Part shown: positions 47,944 through 60,151 of the stretch, piece by piece
Layout: each line of letters starts with the position of its first letter
How positions within the stretch are numbered: position 1 is the stretch's first letter
From: Hyparrhenia diplandra
Lineage: Eukaryota; Streptophyta; Magnoliopsida; Poales; Poaceae
Reading direction: 5' to 3'
DNA length: 64,000 bases
Assembly: GCA_015847255.1 (NCBI GenBank)
Contig: JADLZK010007840.1
Coordinates: forward strand, 824,001 to 888,000
Position numbers and translations under genes: made by a program
Notes under the pieces: generated by a model
Told to the model about the DNA's origin: nothing
Seen by the model: only the letters and a program-made list of their open reading frames with translations
Database searches by the model: none

Positions 47944-48129
47944 CACACAAGCAGTGTAATACCCACGAGATTCGTATGCGATTGGCATGGACATGGGCAA
48001 AGGAAGAAAAAAAAAATTGGAGAAATATTGGCCATTGTTCTGATTTTGAATTTTTTTTTTTTTGTTAGCTCCTATATGTAGTCCACTTCCAATTCGTATT
48101 CGATTATTAAAAAAGAACTTGGATACAAA

Positions 48130-48698
48130 TCATCAGATCCAGCTCCGTGGGCCGTCCGTACCAAGCCCGTGGTTCCCGTCGCCGCGTTGTATAGGCCGGA
48201 TCACCACCAATCACCGTCGCCTCGCCTCGAGAGAACTCCATCTGTTCCCCAACCTCCCGTGCACCAGCTCCGGCCGCCGTCCCCGATCCAGATCAGGTAA
48301 CCCCCGCGCCGAGATCCCTGCGCTCCTTCCCTCCTCCTCCTCCTCGCGGATCGCTCGCCGCGGAGCCGGGATCCCTGCGGATCGCTGGATCGGTTCGCCG
48401 AGAGACGTGATCGGATCCCTGGATCCCAAATCTTGATCCGCCCGTGTCGCTACTGATGCGTGCGAGCTCTTTGTAATTAATATATGTCGCGGCGGATTTG
48501 TTGGTCCCTCCCTCTGCCTGCGTTGCGTGCCGGACAACAATGGCATGAGAGTGGAGACATCTGGCCGCATAATGTGTTTGTGGCGATCTAGGTTTACGCG
48601 CTTTTTGTTATTTGGTCTGATCTGAAACAATTTATTGAGGTCTGTTCTTCTGATTCTGAATTGCGTCCGTTTTTACTCTGCCCTCCAGGAGCTGAGAG
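48130..48698 (+). other. 5' leader and leader intron of the V-ATPase G gene
   Basis: GC- and CT-rich leader (about 48150-48296), then an intron with a GTAACC donor at 48297 and a CCTCCAG acceptor at 48688, ten bases before the ATG. A first intron in the leader is common in highly expressed plant housekeeping genes and often raises expression. The exact transcription start is not visible. Confidence 0.6.
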
Positions 48699-49809
48699 AT
48701 GGACGCCAACAGGCGCCAGAGCGGGATTCAGCAGTTGCTGGCTGCCGAGCAGGAGGCTCAGCAAATTGTCAACGCGGCTAGAGCTGGTACTATTTTTTTC
48801 CCCCTCTCCCTTTGCGAATCTAGCATTGCGTTAGACAGCAACAACCTTGTGATTGAGTTCGTTCTGTTCATTAGATAACATTCTCTGATGATACTTAATT
48901 GATGCTTGTAGAGTGAGTGTGAAGGTAATGTGTTGTTTTGTTTTGTTTGTCAACTGTAGCAAAGAAGCAGCATGATACTATTATAGAATTCCCAACAAAT
49001 ATACAGCACCTGTTCTGATTGTTGTTAGGCCATGCCCTCTCACACCAAATTTACAATGTACAAATTGCAATTGCAATCTTTTACTCTTTAGTCTAAAGGG
49101 GAAAAAAGAAGTTTACACGCAATAGCATGTTTAACTTCCAAGTGTTTTCTGGTGAAATCTAACAACAAAGCTGAAAGGTAAAGGAATAGGTTCTCCCTTT
49201 CAATAGACTGCAGTAGAGACTTAAATGTTTCTGTGTGCAGTAGAGACTTAAATGTTTCTGTGTGTTCTACAGCTAAGCTATAATAAAAAAAGGTTGAAAT
49301 CTTGCATTTTTGCTTTTATCAGTCCCATTAGCAAAGATATATTCCATTGTGGGATATGTGCTGCACAAATGTCTTTTAAACTTTGCCAATCGTCAGCTAA
49401 TAGGAAGAAGCCCAACCCCTTTTAACCCCTGTTCCTTCCTCATAATATTCTGTCATATGAACATGAATGTTTCCTGTGTTCAATAGCTAAGTCAGCGAGG
49501 CTTAAGCAAGCGAAAGAGGAGGCTGAGCGGGAAATAGCTGAATACCGTGCCCAGATGGAGGCTGAGTTCCAGAGGAAGGTCGCAGAGGTATGCGCACCAA
49601 CACATCCTATTCCTTTTTTCCCCACTGGATTACTGGACCTCACTTCTATCTCTTTGTGACTACAGAGCAGTGGTGACTCTGGTGCAAACGTCAAGCGTCT
49701 CGAGGAAGAGACGGCGGCGAAAATCGAGCAGCTCAGCCAGCAGGCTGCAAGCATCTCCCCAGATGTCATTCAGATGCTTCTGAGGCATGTCACCACCGTG
49801 AAGAACTGA
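48699..49809 (+). CDS. VHA-G: V-type proton ATPase subunit G
   Basis: Peripheral-stalk subunit of the vacuolar H+-ATPase. It pairs with subunit E to hold the ATP-driven head against the membrane ring in the tonoplast and endomembranes. Three coding exons: 48699-48786, 49487-49587 and 49666-49809, all with GT/AG borders, joining without a frameshift to 110 residues, the family's usual length. The start MDANRRQSGIQQLLAAEQEA is the conserved N-terminus, followed by AKSARLKQAKEEAEREI and the EFQRKVAE block. The whole protein is predicted to be a long charged helix. It ends RHVTTVKN. No disruption is seen, in contrast to the longer genes in the window. Confidence 0.95.
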
Positions 49810-51457
49810 GGAATGCCGTGCCCAACTTATGCTTGCAAACTTGTATTATCAAATCTATTTATTTTTGTCGGAGTGGTAGCGAGGAACAATAATATGTCGC
49901 TTGTATCTGTAATTCCTTTTTTCTTGATTATGGTGAAATAAGCCGCAGCAGCTTTAGTGGCAACCATGACTGGTATTATCAGAACTTTGCCATTATTTGG
50001 TATAAAATTGGTAAATAATATTGTTTTATTTAGATTGGAGTTTTTGAACAAACTATTTTGTTGATTCCCTTTTCATTTCTTGTATGAGATCTGCTAATGC
50101 ATCATGGAGTGAAAACTGCTCGACATGGAAATTCATGGTGTTCCTTCTTTTTGTATCTTATTATAAAATTCTCTACCCAAACCAATGTTGACACTGAGGG
50201 TGGTTTTGGAAAAGAAAAACGAGAAAAATGGTCATTGTTCTTGATGAACTGAAACTCTGAAGAAAGTTTTAGTTTTGTTGCTCAACCAGTGAAAGCTTCG
50301 CTGGAGCTAATCCAACCGGACATGTATATCAGAGACTGCAACTCGTCCCACAAGAATCTAGGCCGTGTTGAGGTTCCAAAAGGTGCATTAAGGAGGCATT
50401 ACCTCCAAAGCCTGAAGTGTAGAGGGCCAGTTTACCCTTAGTGCGCATAGTAGTAGGGACTCTGACTGAACCAGCGGCAGATCCACAGCATGGCTGCCAG
50501 TATGCCACAACCACAGTTTGGCAGGCTACACCAAGGGACGACACCATTGTGTTGACATCCATTGTCATTCAGATTACAGAACATGACCACTGTCCATTAT
50601 CCAAATTTTGTGCACTGAATGATACATGTAAGGCCAACAATAGGATCCAGTGGCTACTATTTTTTGTTAAGTATTTACATTGGGTTGGACACTTAGAATT
50701 TGAGCAAGATCTACCATTACATCAGGTTTTGCTAAGTTTCTTTCAGTTTAGGTGGCAGTAAGAGAAAAAAGTTAATCCCTCAGTGGACTGTACATGTGCT
50801 AAAGTCTGAACCTCAAGCTGCATGATCTCATTATGAGAAACCAATCATTTCATACTGACTTGCTCAGCATGGTCGTTAGTACCGGTACCATACTAGTACC
50901 AGATTGCTGGACCAAAGATGTTCACCGGAAGCAGTTGTGGATGCAAAATCCTCAAGTACGGGTTGAATGTCACGAAAATATCAACTGCAACATTTTTTTT
51001 TCAGTAATCATGCTTCAATTCAAATACCACAGATCATAAGTTACCTGCCACCCACCAACATACATCATACATGATCTAGTAAAATCATACACCATGTGCT
51101 ATGGTACATATGGGTGAAGGTGGCATCAACCAGTTACAAATAGGCATGCAGTTCTGATATGTACTGCAAGACAACATATAACTTGTGGTCCAACAACATG
51201 TTATTCCTTACTATTCATTCCAGCCTACACATAACACAATACAATATCCAGATTATATACACAGATGCTTCAGGTCCATCGAGCAGGCTCAGGGGTTTTA
51301 TAATATCTTCTGGGATGGGGAGACTCAGAGCATTCGCGCTGCAGAAAAAGGCACAAGGTTCATAACATGATCCTGATAGCACAACTCGTAACTTGCATAA
51401 ATCAATAGAATAAGGATTATATATATAACAAATTGAACAGAACATAAGGTCATTACC
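49810..51457. other. Intergenic between VHA-G and LEA_2 genes
   Basis: Begins with the 3' untranslated region of VHA-G. No gene recognised beyond it. The frames at 50329-50568 (minus) and 50441-50761 (plus) have no known motif. The end adjoining 51458 should hold the 3' untranslated region of the LEA_2 gene. Confidence 0.45.
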
Positions 51458-54291
51458 TTAATAGCAATCCTGGCTTATGATTCTCTGAGTCTCTGGGCTG
51501 ATATTTACTGAGCACGATATGAGCCCCTGTATCAGCAGGAGTGTTAAGAGGTTTGATCCACACAAGAATTTGCATCAAAAACATATAACGCTTGAAGGTA
51601 CAAAGTGAGATGCTTCATTAAGAAACCAACACTAACAACTAAATGGCAAACATGAATACTATGAAATGGCAAGAGTGCAAAGCTTTTCATTAAGAATTAT
51701 GCTAGTGCATTTTGCTCTGGATTGTGGAGTTACAGCTTAATATTTAGATTTCCATTAAGAAATGGGAATCCTGAAAGATTGAAACAAAAAAAAAAGGATG
51801 GAGCAAATTAATGCTCCCTTATAAGGTACAAACATCATCTAACAATAGCTTCTATGGTACAAACTTCAAGAATATAGTGCAGTTGATACTTCACGAGCTA
51901 CATATATACTGTTCTGCTTTTTAATGACTCAACACATTCCAATTCTTTTGAATACATTCTAGCAATTCTCGCGGTCTTTTCAAATAACTCTGCTTGAGGG
52001 AACTCAAACCTTGCATCAGTTAGCTATCCATTCTAGAATGTCTTTCCAACTTTTACATGTTGGTACATGTGCAATCATCCTAAACTCCAGAACTGAAATC
52101 ACCATCTCATCTTCTAGCTACTGTAACAGTGTAAGCCTCTAAATCTGGAGGCACCTTTTCAGGAGAAGATAGTAATAGTACATTACCGAGTACTTCAGCA
52201 TTATCCTAACCAAATGGTTTAGCAAAATATTTATGTACATAAAATCAGAATAAGGACAACTTTTGATGATAATAATCTACTAGTATCTTTCCATATGACA
52301 TACAGATACTTGTGTGTTAGTAATCGAAGTGTTGACAGCATGCATTCTAGGGCAATATCGATTCTGAGTAGTAGTTTGATCCTTTGGTGACTCTTATTTG
52401 TCCGTCATCCTGTTTCTTTCACACTTTTGACACCAGCTCAATCATTTGACTGACTACTTTATGTCAATAATTCTTCAATGGCAGTTTGTGGTACTGTTCC
52501 TTGCAGTTAACATCTGTGTAATTAGTTCCCATATTTATATTGTCATTAAAAATACTCTGAGCTACCTACCCTTCAGGACTAAAACTGTGTTGTTTGTACA
52601 AATGTACAATGGGGGTAGGTAGACAGACTAACAAAGTCATCCAACAAATCCATAATTGTACAGATGGACTCAATGGGGATTTGTTGGGTCCATATTTCTA
52701 CTAATAAATATTTTTTTGTTCTAACAGTTCCCTTGCATCATCCAATAAATTTGCGTGCAAATTAACAGCTTCATATCTGAATACAGGAACAGCCTAAAAA
52801 CACAGATATATTACTGATCATATAAAAATCAGATATTCTCACAAATATAGACAAAAGAAGGTTGAAATAAGTCCCTTACTTTTATTAACATGGAAATGCA
52901 AAGCCAAAGAACTATGACAACAAAGAAGATGCCAGTGAACCCTATTCCATATTCTCTTACCACCAAGGATGATGGTGCTGTCCATACAGATGCTAGGGAC
53001 ATATCATATGGAATGAAAAGAACTATTTCCCAGCCGTCCATGCCACATCCGAGCTATCACTGCCATACACTTTGAATAAAGTATCCATACCACTAAACTT
53101 TCCAATTCTCTTCAATCCAAATTCAACCACAAGTTCACAACCAATATCACCATTCGCCAAAGCAGGAGCCATTAAAATAAATGAAGCAATCGGTATTTAA
53201 CATCTCAAGGTGAACACCTAGAGACGTCGTTATGATCATTAAAAAAATGCAAATCCCCTTCAGCAATTCAGACCATTTAATCCAATGACGAGAGCTCAAA
53301 TGCTAAGTCCAGAAGAGTCGAATCCGGACCCTGATAACCTAATGCAAATCCTTAAATCTTAAGAGTTAATACTTAATTGATACCTATAAACAGATCCAGC
53401 AGCTAAAAATGTTGACGTTATAGCATTTCATGTCCTTAAGTGTTACAACCCAATTCACTAACCCAATTCCACAGCCCCAGTCTTTGCAAGCATCGATCTA
53501 GACTCAGCAAACTATCGACATAGTAACAAAGTCCGTAACAATGTACCGCCAAAAAACACACGCAATTACCTTCACAGGGATGTGGAAACGGAACACCTTG
53601 ATGGAGCCAACCACCTCAGAGACGATCTCCAGCGGCACCGACCCGGCCGCGACGTCGGCGATGAGGTCGACCACGTCATCCAGCACCCTTCCAGCATCGA
53701 CCCACACCTGGGCATCCGCGTAGACCTCACCCCTGGCGGCAAGCTCGCCGGACCCGGGCCACGCCTTGGCGGACCCGAGCAGGTGGCCGCGGTAGGAGAC
53801 GGCGGCAGAGACGGCTTGGTAGCGGAGCGGGAGGAGGAACCCTGGGTTCCGGACGCGGAGCCTTAGCGCGAGGCCGAGGTCGAGGACCGGCGGAAGCACG
53901 CGGAAGCTGTCGACGCGGAGGTCGGCGACGCGGGCGGTCGGCGCGGAGGACAGGTAGAGGAGGAAGGCGGCGCCCGCGAGGAGCGCTGCGAGGAAGAGGA
54001 GGAGCGGGAGCGTCCGCCCGCAGAAGCGGCGGAGGCACTGGGGGCGACCGCGGTGGCGGAGGCGGCGGAGGCGGAACAGCACCGGGGAGCAGGGCGCCGG
54101 GACCGTGACCGGGACGAAGACGAGCGTCGGGGAGGTGGTGGTGGTGGTGGGGGTGGAAGGGAGGGATGCGCGTAGGAGGCGGCAGGGTAGGCGTAGTAGG
54201 GCTGCTGAGGGATTTGTGGTGGAGCAAGGAGGGGTTGGCCGAGATGCGTGGGCTGCTTCTCGCCGTCGCCGGTCGCCGCCGTGGACGCCAT
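51458..54291 (-). CDS. LEA_2 / NHL-type membrane protein, one frameshift
   Basis: Member of the late-embryogenesis-abundant group 2 / NDR1-HIN1-like family: a single-pass membrane protein with a LEA_2 (WHy-like) domain, linked in other plants to defence and stress. Exon 1 is 54291-53570 and exon 2 is 51526-51458, with an intron of about 2.0 kb (GTAATT donor, ACAG acceptor). The N-terminus MASTAATGDGEKQPTHLGQP is followed by a Pro/Tyr-rich segment, TLVFVPVTVPAP, an Arg-rich block, the membrane helix LPLLLFLAALLAGAAFLLYL and the LEA_2 domain (RVADLRVDSFRV to GSIKVFRFHIPVK). Exon 2 adds GLISCSVNISPETQRIISQD and then CY and stop. The frame changes once at about 54128-54155, in a GGT/G-run repeat. 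One missing base there would give 263 residues. A repeat-length difference or a consensus error is likely. Confidence 0.8.
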
Positions 54292-54631
54292 CGCCGACGG
54301 ACGCGGTTGCGGGTGGAAACGGGGGATCTGTTGGGGAAAGGGAGTCGTAATTTCGCGAGAAGAGACGCACGCTGCAAGAGTGATGACTTGTTGAGAAGAT
54401 GGGCCCTGGTGGGCTGATTCTTTCAGAAGCCTTCGCCCGCTCGGCCCATGTTGGGCAGATTGGGTCCGTAATGCTGTTTTTTCTGTTCGGATAAAAATGG
54501 TATCACACACAATCACATGTTTTATACACCTACAATCACATGTTTTATACGCCTATAATAGAATATTTTGGAAATTCTATATATTTTTATGGAGATTTAT
54601 CCGACTAACCTTACTTATGAAGAGTGACCTG
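54292..54631. other. Upstream flank of the LEA_2 gene
   Basis: Presumed promoter and leader of the minus-strand LEA_2 gene. No unambiguous TATA box or other named site is visible. 'atcacatgttttatac' occurs twice (54512 and 54536). Confidence 0.35.
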
Positions 54632-54962
54632 CACTACTACACAAAAAAAAAAAAAAAAAAAGCTTGGCGGGTTTTTTGCCACAAATATATTTTTTTCCAT
54701 GGCGGCTTTCATGACCAGATTTTGCCACCGGGTAAAGGTCACGGTTAATCAATTACTGTGGTGGTTTTTTAATGGCAACAGCCACAGTTAATTGATTAAC
54801 TGTGGTAGTTTTTGTTACATAACCGTCACGATTAATCTTTTAACTGCGACGGTTTTATCCTGGTCGACTGGCTTGGCTGGCCTCCATTAATGGTGGCGGT
54901 TTCTTAAATAACCGCCACAGTTAAAAAATCAAGTGCCTTGTAAAATATTTTATGTAGTAGTG
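54632..54962. mobile_element. Miniature CACTA element, 331 bp
   Basis: Starts CACTACTACACAAAA and ends TTTATGTAGTAGTG, inverted repeats with one mismatch over 15 bases. Subterminal words 'ccacggttaatca'-type and inverse 'aaccgccacagttaa' occur throughout ('taaccgccacag' at 54908). The flanking triplets are CTG and TTG, so the target duplication is imperfect. Termini and subterminal repeats match the larger cargo-bearing element at 32571-33536, so both belong to one family. No transposase. Confidence 0.75.
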
Positions 54963-55284
54963 TTGTCTAATTCTTTTTAAAAATATAGAAGAGACTTCCC
55001 ACTTATGTAAGAGTGACCTGTCTGATGAAATATCCCCCACGCTTGAAAAGCAATGTTTCTTGTTCTCAATTGTCTTTTACCTAAGGATGTTTGGCTACTG
55101 GTTTTCTTCGACTCATAAGCGGTTGATGATGTTGTTGTGAGAGAGAAACACTGTACCATGACTTATAAGATGAGCTGATAATAAGTTCTAATGTCTTAGT
55201 CTATCCATGACAAATGAGGGATGGAGAGTCAACTTTCCCTTGATATGGAAAAAAAAAGAGACTTTGCTGTTGGGATGTGTTTCT

Positions 55285-55480
55285 AATGTCTTAGTCTATC
55301 CGTGAGAAGGAGCCAAGCAAAGACTTTAAGCTTTGTCATGCATTTGCTTTTCCAAATCCACTTGAACGCTCTGGTGGTTGAAGCTGTTGAAAAACACGAG
55401 AGCACAGTTCCACTTTGGTGATGTAAATTTGACACTTGGACACCAATTAGTTGGACAAACTGATACAATCAGTACAATCA
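55285..55480 (-). mobile_element. LINE-type reverse transcriptase zinc-binding fragment
   Basis: The minus-strand frame reads RAFKWIWKSKCMTKLKVFAW followed by LLLTDRLRH. This is the zinc-binding motif that follows the reverse transcriptase of plant non-LTR (LINE) retrotransposons. Only about 60 residues remain, with no polymerase core and no poly-A tail, so it is a dead fragment. A shorter related piece lies at about 55690-55800. Confidence 0.7.
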
Positions 55481-55689
55481 ACTTCAAAAATTATGATGAC
55501 ATAACAAATATCCTGCTCTCCAATCTTTGATAATAATAATTAAGGAAAATATATAGAATATAATCCAATTATATGCAAGATTTATTCATATTGGATACAG
55601 TAGGTGATCATGTCCATCCAATGAGGTATAGGATAAACACAGCTAAGACTACAACACTCCAAAAAAAGTTGATGTTTGCTTGAAAAGCA

Positions 55690-55800
55690 CTTGTACTCAA
55701 AAAAAAAAAATGTTGTTGAAAAGCACAAGACCACAGTACCCTTGATGCGATGTCCTTCTACATTTGACACTTGGAACATCAATGTTTGACAAACTTGTAT
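55690..55800 (-). repeat. Second copy of the LINE-type fragment edge
   Basis: The run 'gttgaaaagcacaagaccacagtaccc' (read as gttgaaaagcacaag + accacagtaccc) and the later 'atttgacacttgga' and 'gacaaact' parallel 55386-55460 ('gttgaaaaacacgag', 'gcacagttcc', 'atttgacacttgga', 'gacaaact'). The second copy lacks the coding zinc-binding part. They are either two independent insertions of one family or a local duplication. Confidence 0.55.
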
Positions 55801-57236
55801 ATAATGGACACAGACAACCTAAAAAACTAGGATGATGCAACAGAGATGGAGCTCCTGCTCCCCATTCCTTGCAATTGTTTAGCCACCACATCACTGAACC
55901 CGGCAGGATTATTTTTGCAATTCGACAGATACATGATAAAACATAGCTCATGACACATCATTGTCTTGCAATTGTTGTTTAGCATAGCGTAGCCGCAGTA
56001 GTGATGCCCTAGCTATAGCTAGTGCCCTGGTGATGTGCCCAATCACCAATTATGACATGAATGGCTGCCGTAGAAGGTCGCCATCTCACTTTGCTGCTCG
56101 TAGTAGAGGAGGCATCTGATTCTGAAGCTAGGTGTGCAAGTGTCAAGGTGTTAATCACTCAACAGCGCAGCGATTTGGACGGCCAGAAGCTCACGGTCGC
56201 TTTCCTCAACTATTCCCATCGTCTACAGTGCCGCCAGAGCTACATAGTAGTGGTTCCTAATTCTCATTTCTCATGCATCCTTATACCATGACGTTTAGAA
56301 CTTGCTAATATAATAGGGTTGCAAGACTCAAAAGATTGGTAGTCATGTTGTTATGGTCGAGGTAGTAAATTATTTCTTGGCGAATTCATGCCTAGTAATG
56401 GTTAGTTTTGTCCTCCATTGCATGCAAATTGGGAAGGTAAACTTAGTCTCTGACAAGTGGGGTCCATACCTGTTATACTGCTAACAGGTTATTAGCAAAG
56501 TTTTTTTTTTTAAAAAAAAGACTGAAGAATGCTCTTTGAAGGGGCTAAAGTTAGAAGTTGAAACATTCAAGCTACAATGCAGACATGCCCTAAAGTTGTT
56601 CAATGTAGCATGCAGCAGCAGCCTAGAATAAAAATAAAATGCAAATTAATTTTCTATGCAGCAGATATTCTTCTTCCAAATAAATACTATGGATGAACAG
56701 ACAGATGATTCCTCAGCAGACAGAGGCCATCCCTGCCACGTCGCCATGGGCCAGGGTATCCTAGAGAAGAAACACCACCCTAACTGCTGCTGCAAACGAC
56801 AATGGCACCTTCAGACTTCAGTGCACAACCACCTCTTCAAGCGGACGACATTAGGATAGAGTTTCTCTTATCCTTTTTCTTTTTCTCCCAAAAAGAAAAT
56901 GAAAACAAAACCCTCAAGGTAGAACACCAAATGGCTTGCTAAAGACACATCCAGATATAATACTCCTATGTAGTATGACACATTTCTTCACTTGCAAGTA
57001 GCAGGTAGCAGAACTGCAAGCCTGCAGCAGCATTCTGCTTTGATGCTCCAAGATCCAACATCCGGTGATACATAGCGCATAATCGGGGTACTAATTACCA
57101 AATATATACAGAGAATTAAACACTACTGGATGGATTTCATGCTCGGAACCGAGACCAGATTTTTTTTTTTTTATAGATGCTCGGCTCGGCTCCAAGGGAG
57201 GCGACGCAGCAATTCAGCAGAGAAACAGATGATCAC

Positions 57237-60151
57237 TCAGCTGTTCTTGGCCTCTTGCAGCATCTCCACCACCTTCTTCATCCTGGGTCGCTTCGCTGGG
57301 TGCGCTCCGTGCACAGCATTGCAACCTTTAGTAGGGATGAAAACGGTCAGAAAGGGTATTACAATATAGAAAACAGAAACGGTTGGTACGTGATTTTTTT
57401 CAGATAGTTTTCATCCCTAACCTTGAGCACAGCAAGCATCTGCCTGCGCCCCACGCGAATGACACGGTGCTCAGCCGGGGTCCATGATCTGCTCTGGCGT
57501 CTCACCCCTTGCTGGTGCGGTGTGCACCCACTTGACGAGGTCCACGCCCTCGCCGAACTCCTCGTCCACGGGTAGCTTGGACGTCAAGATCTCCAGCAGG
57601 ACCACCCCATAGCTGTACACATTGCCAGGCACCGTGACCTGCATCGTGTAGGCATACTCTGCAAGGAACCAAATGCAAAAGGCAAACGATTGTTCATGGT
57701 TGTAGACATCCAGAGAACTACTTCTAGTATAGCTACAAAATGTTGGACAGAATTCAGACCTGGAGGAATGTAACCAAATGAGCCCGCAACCGCGCTGATG
57801 CTGGCTGTGCCCTTTGAAGGGTCCAGCAGCTTGGAGATCTCAACTTCGCCGAGAAGCGCATTGTAAAGCGAGTCAAGGAAGACGTTCCCTGAACAGATGT
57901 CGAGGTGAATGGTGGCAACCTGATGGAGGAATGCCAGCCCTTCGGCAACATCAATGGCAATTGAGAGCAGCCTCGGCCAGTCAGGTTTCTGCTTCTCGCC
58001 ATCAGACTCACCGCCGTTGTGCAGCAACTGAAGCAGGGTGCCATTCGGCATATGGTGGTGCAGCAGTAGCGCGACGTCGTCATAGATGACAAACCCAATC
58101 GGCTGGACCAGGTTCTTGTGGTTGATGTGGGCAAGGCGCTCGAGCTCTCGGATCATCTTCTTGTGCTGGTGGCTGACCGCACCGTCAACAGACCTGAGCT
58201 TCTTGACACACAGCACCATGCCGGACGGCATGACGGCTTTGTAGCTAGTGCTGAACGTTCCATTGCCCACTTCATTCGCATCCTTGAATGTCGCCTTCAT
58301 GCAGCTCTGGAAATCAATGGCCTGCCGCAAGCTGTCGATGAACACGGCTGATTCCACAATCTGCGGGGCTGCCACCACCACCTCCCCTGCCTTGGCCTTC
58401 TTCGCCTCTTCCTCCTTCTCCTGCCTCTCGCGCCACATGAACAATGCCACCACCAACGACACCAATGAGAAGATGAGCACACAGGAACCAACAACTGCCA
58501 AAGCCACCCTGTATGATATCCCCCTGTGGTCCATTCCATAATTGGATCCATAAACTGATCCACAGTCCACACTCAGTGGGTCGCCGCACAGCTTGGCGTT
58601 GCCGGAGAAGCTGGAGGCGGCGCTCTTCTGGAACGGTCCGAACACCGGTATGGCACCGCTGAGCCGGTTGTTTGACAGATTGACCTCAATCAAGCTCAGC
58701 ATCCCTCTCATATCACCTGGGATCTGACCAGATATCTCATTGCTCGACAAGTCCAGATTGACAAGCTTATCAAGCCGGCCAAGCTCGTGGGGCAGCGGCC
58801 CGGTGAAGTGATTGAAGCTAAGGTTGAGCGCAATCTGCAGGCTCTTCACCTTGCCAATCTCTGCGGAATTTCACCACTGAGGTTGTTGTTACCGAGCTGC
58901 AGCTCAAGCAGCCGGGTACAGCCCCAATCCCTGCCGGAATGCCACCGGAGAACTCATTGTGATCGAGCAGGAGGAACTGCATCCGTGACCCGTTGCAGAT
59001 GTTCTCCGGCAGGTCACCACGGAATGCATTGTAGCTCAAGTCCAGCTTGCTGAGGTTCCGGCACCGCAGGATCGATCTTGGGAACTCGCCGCCGAGGCCG
59101 TTGCCGGAGACGATGAGCTCCTGCAGGCTCCTGAGCTCGCCGAGAACATCGGGCACCTCGCCGGCGAGGCGGTTGTAGGCGAGGTTGAGCAGCGTGAGGT
59201 TGGCGCAGCGCGCGAACTGCGTGGGGATCCCGCCGGAGAGGTCGTTGGTGTTGGCCTCGAAGTAGGTGAGGCTGACGGCGTCCCCGACGGACGCCGGGAT
59301 GGCGCCGGAGAGGCGGTTGTCGCCGATGCGCACGTTGGAGAGGCCGCGGCACCGGCCGATGGTCTCCAGGATGGTGCCGTTGAGGCGGTTGAGGGTGAGG
59401 ATGAGCACCTGCAGGTCCCCGCGCTCGAAGAGGCTGCCGGGGATGCTCCCCTCCAGCGCGTTGGAGTGGAGGTTGAGCGTCTGGAGCTCCGACGCCAGCC
59501 CGAGCCCCGGCGGGATGGGCCCCGACAGCGCGTTCTCGTAGGCGGACAGCACGCGGAGCGCCGGGAGCCCCGCGAGCCAGACCGGGAGCGCGCCGGTCAG
59601 GTTGTTCCCGGAAATCTGCAGCTCCTGGAGCGCCCTGAGCTTCCCGAGCTCGTCGGGGATGGGACCCGACAGCGCGTTGTTGGAGAGGTTGAGGAACCGG
59701 AGCCCCGACGCGCCGGCGAGACGCCGGGACCGCGCCTGTCAGCGCGTTCAGGGACAGGTCGAGGAACTCGAGGCGGGTGAGGGAGCCCAGCGACGGCGGG
59801 AGGGCGCCCGTGAGCGAGTTGGCGGAGAGGTCGAGGCGCGCCAGCGCGCGGAGAGAAGAGGCGGCCGAGAAGTCCCCCGGAGCCCCCGGCGCGGCAGCTC
59901 GATCGCGGTGACCGCGCCGCCGCCGGCGGCGGAGGAGGAGGAGGAGCAGGTCACGCCGCGCCACGCGCAGTGGTCCGCGCCCGGACCCCAGCCCGGCGGC
60001 GCCAGGGCCCGACGCAGCGCCTGCATTGCCGCGGCATCCCCGGTGGCTCCGCCCGCGCCGTCCGCCGCCGCCGGCACCGAGAAGGACGCCGAGAGGAGGA
60101 GGGCCAAGAAGAGGATCCTGCGGCGGGAGCAGGGGAGGAGGAGGAAGGCAT
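57237..60151 (-). pseudogene. PXC3: PXC3-type LRR receptor (pseudokinase), disrupted
   Basis: Matches the plant LRR receptor-like PXC3 (At2g41820 type), a plasma-membrane receptor of the PXY/TDR-correlated group implicated in vascular development. Exon 1 (60151-57760) codes for a signal peptide (LFLALLLSASFSVPAAA), an N-terminal cap ending CAWRGVTC, about 17 leucine-rich repeats, a membrane helix and most of the kinase-like domain. An intron at 57759-57659 joins GYIPP to EYAYTMQV in exon 2 (57658-57237). The domain has IHLDICSGNVFLD in place of HRD, and GEVEISKLL where DFG belongs, so it is a pseudokinase, as in the family. Single-base shifts lie near 60146, 59876, 59722, 58923, 58863, 57478, 57450 and 57298, nearly all in G/C runs. 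A MITE (57332-57419) sits in exon 2 between VLKV and VAMLCTE. The MITE alone adds a stop that removes about 29 C-terminal residues. Confidence 0.85.
57332..57419. mobile_element. hAT-type MITE, 88 bp, in the last exon of the PXC3 gene
   Basis: Ends are the perfect 13-base inverted repeat TAGGGATGAAAAC. The element is flanked by an 8-base duplication, ACCTTTAG (57324-57331) and ACCTTGAG (57420-57427), matching at 7 of 8 positions. Eight-base duplications and TAGGGATGAAAAC ends are typical of hAT MITEs. Element plus duplication is 96 bases (32 codons), so the frame downstream would be kept, but the element contains an in-frame TAA on the gene strand. Confidence 0.9.

Larger units (their letters stand above)
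54963..57236. other. Intergenic with retrotransposon fragments
   Basis: Apart from the two LINE-type fragments listed separately, no gene recognised. The end near 57237 holds the 3' flank of the PXC3-type gene. The frame at 56061-56291 has no known motif. Confidence 0.45.

Noticed and set aside
51526..53569. Independent genes within the 2-kb stretch between the LEA_2 exons
   Set aside because: The frames (for example 52829-53041) contain hydrophobic runs but no family motif. The stretch is explained as the LEA_2 intron, as its GT/AG ends join the two halves of a recognised domain in frame.
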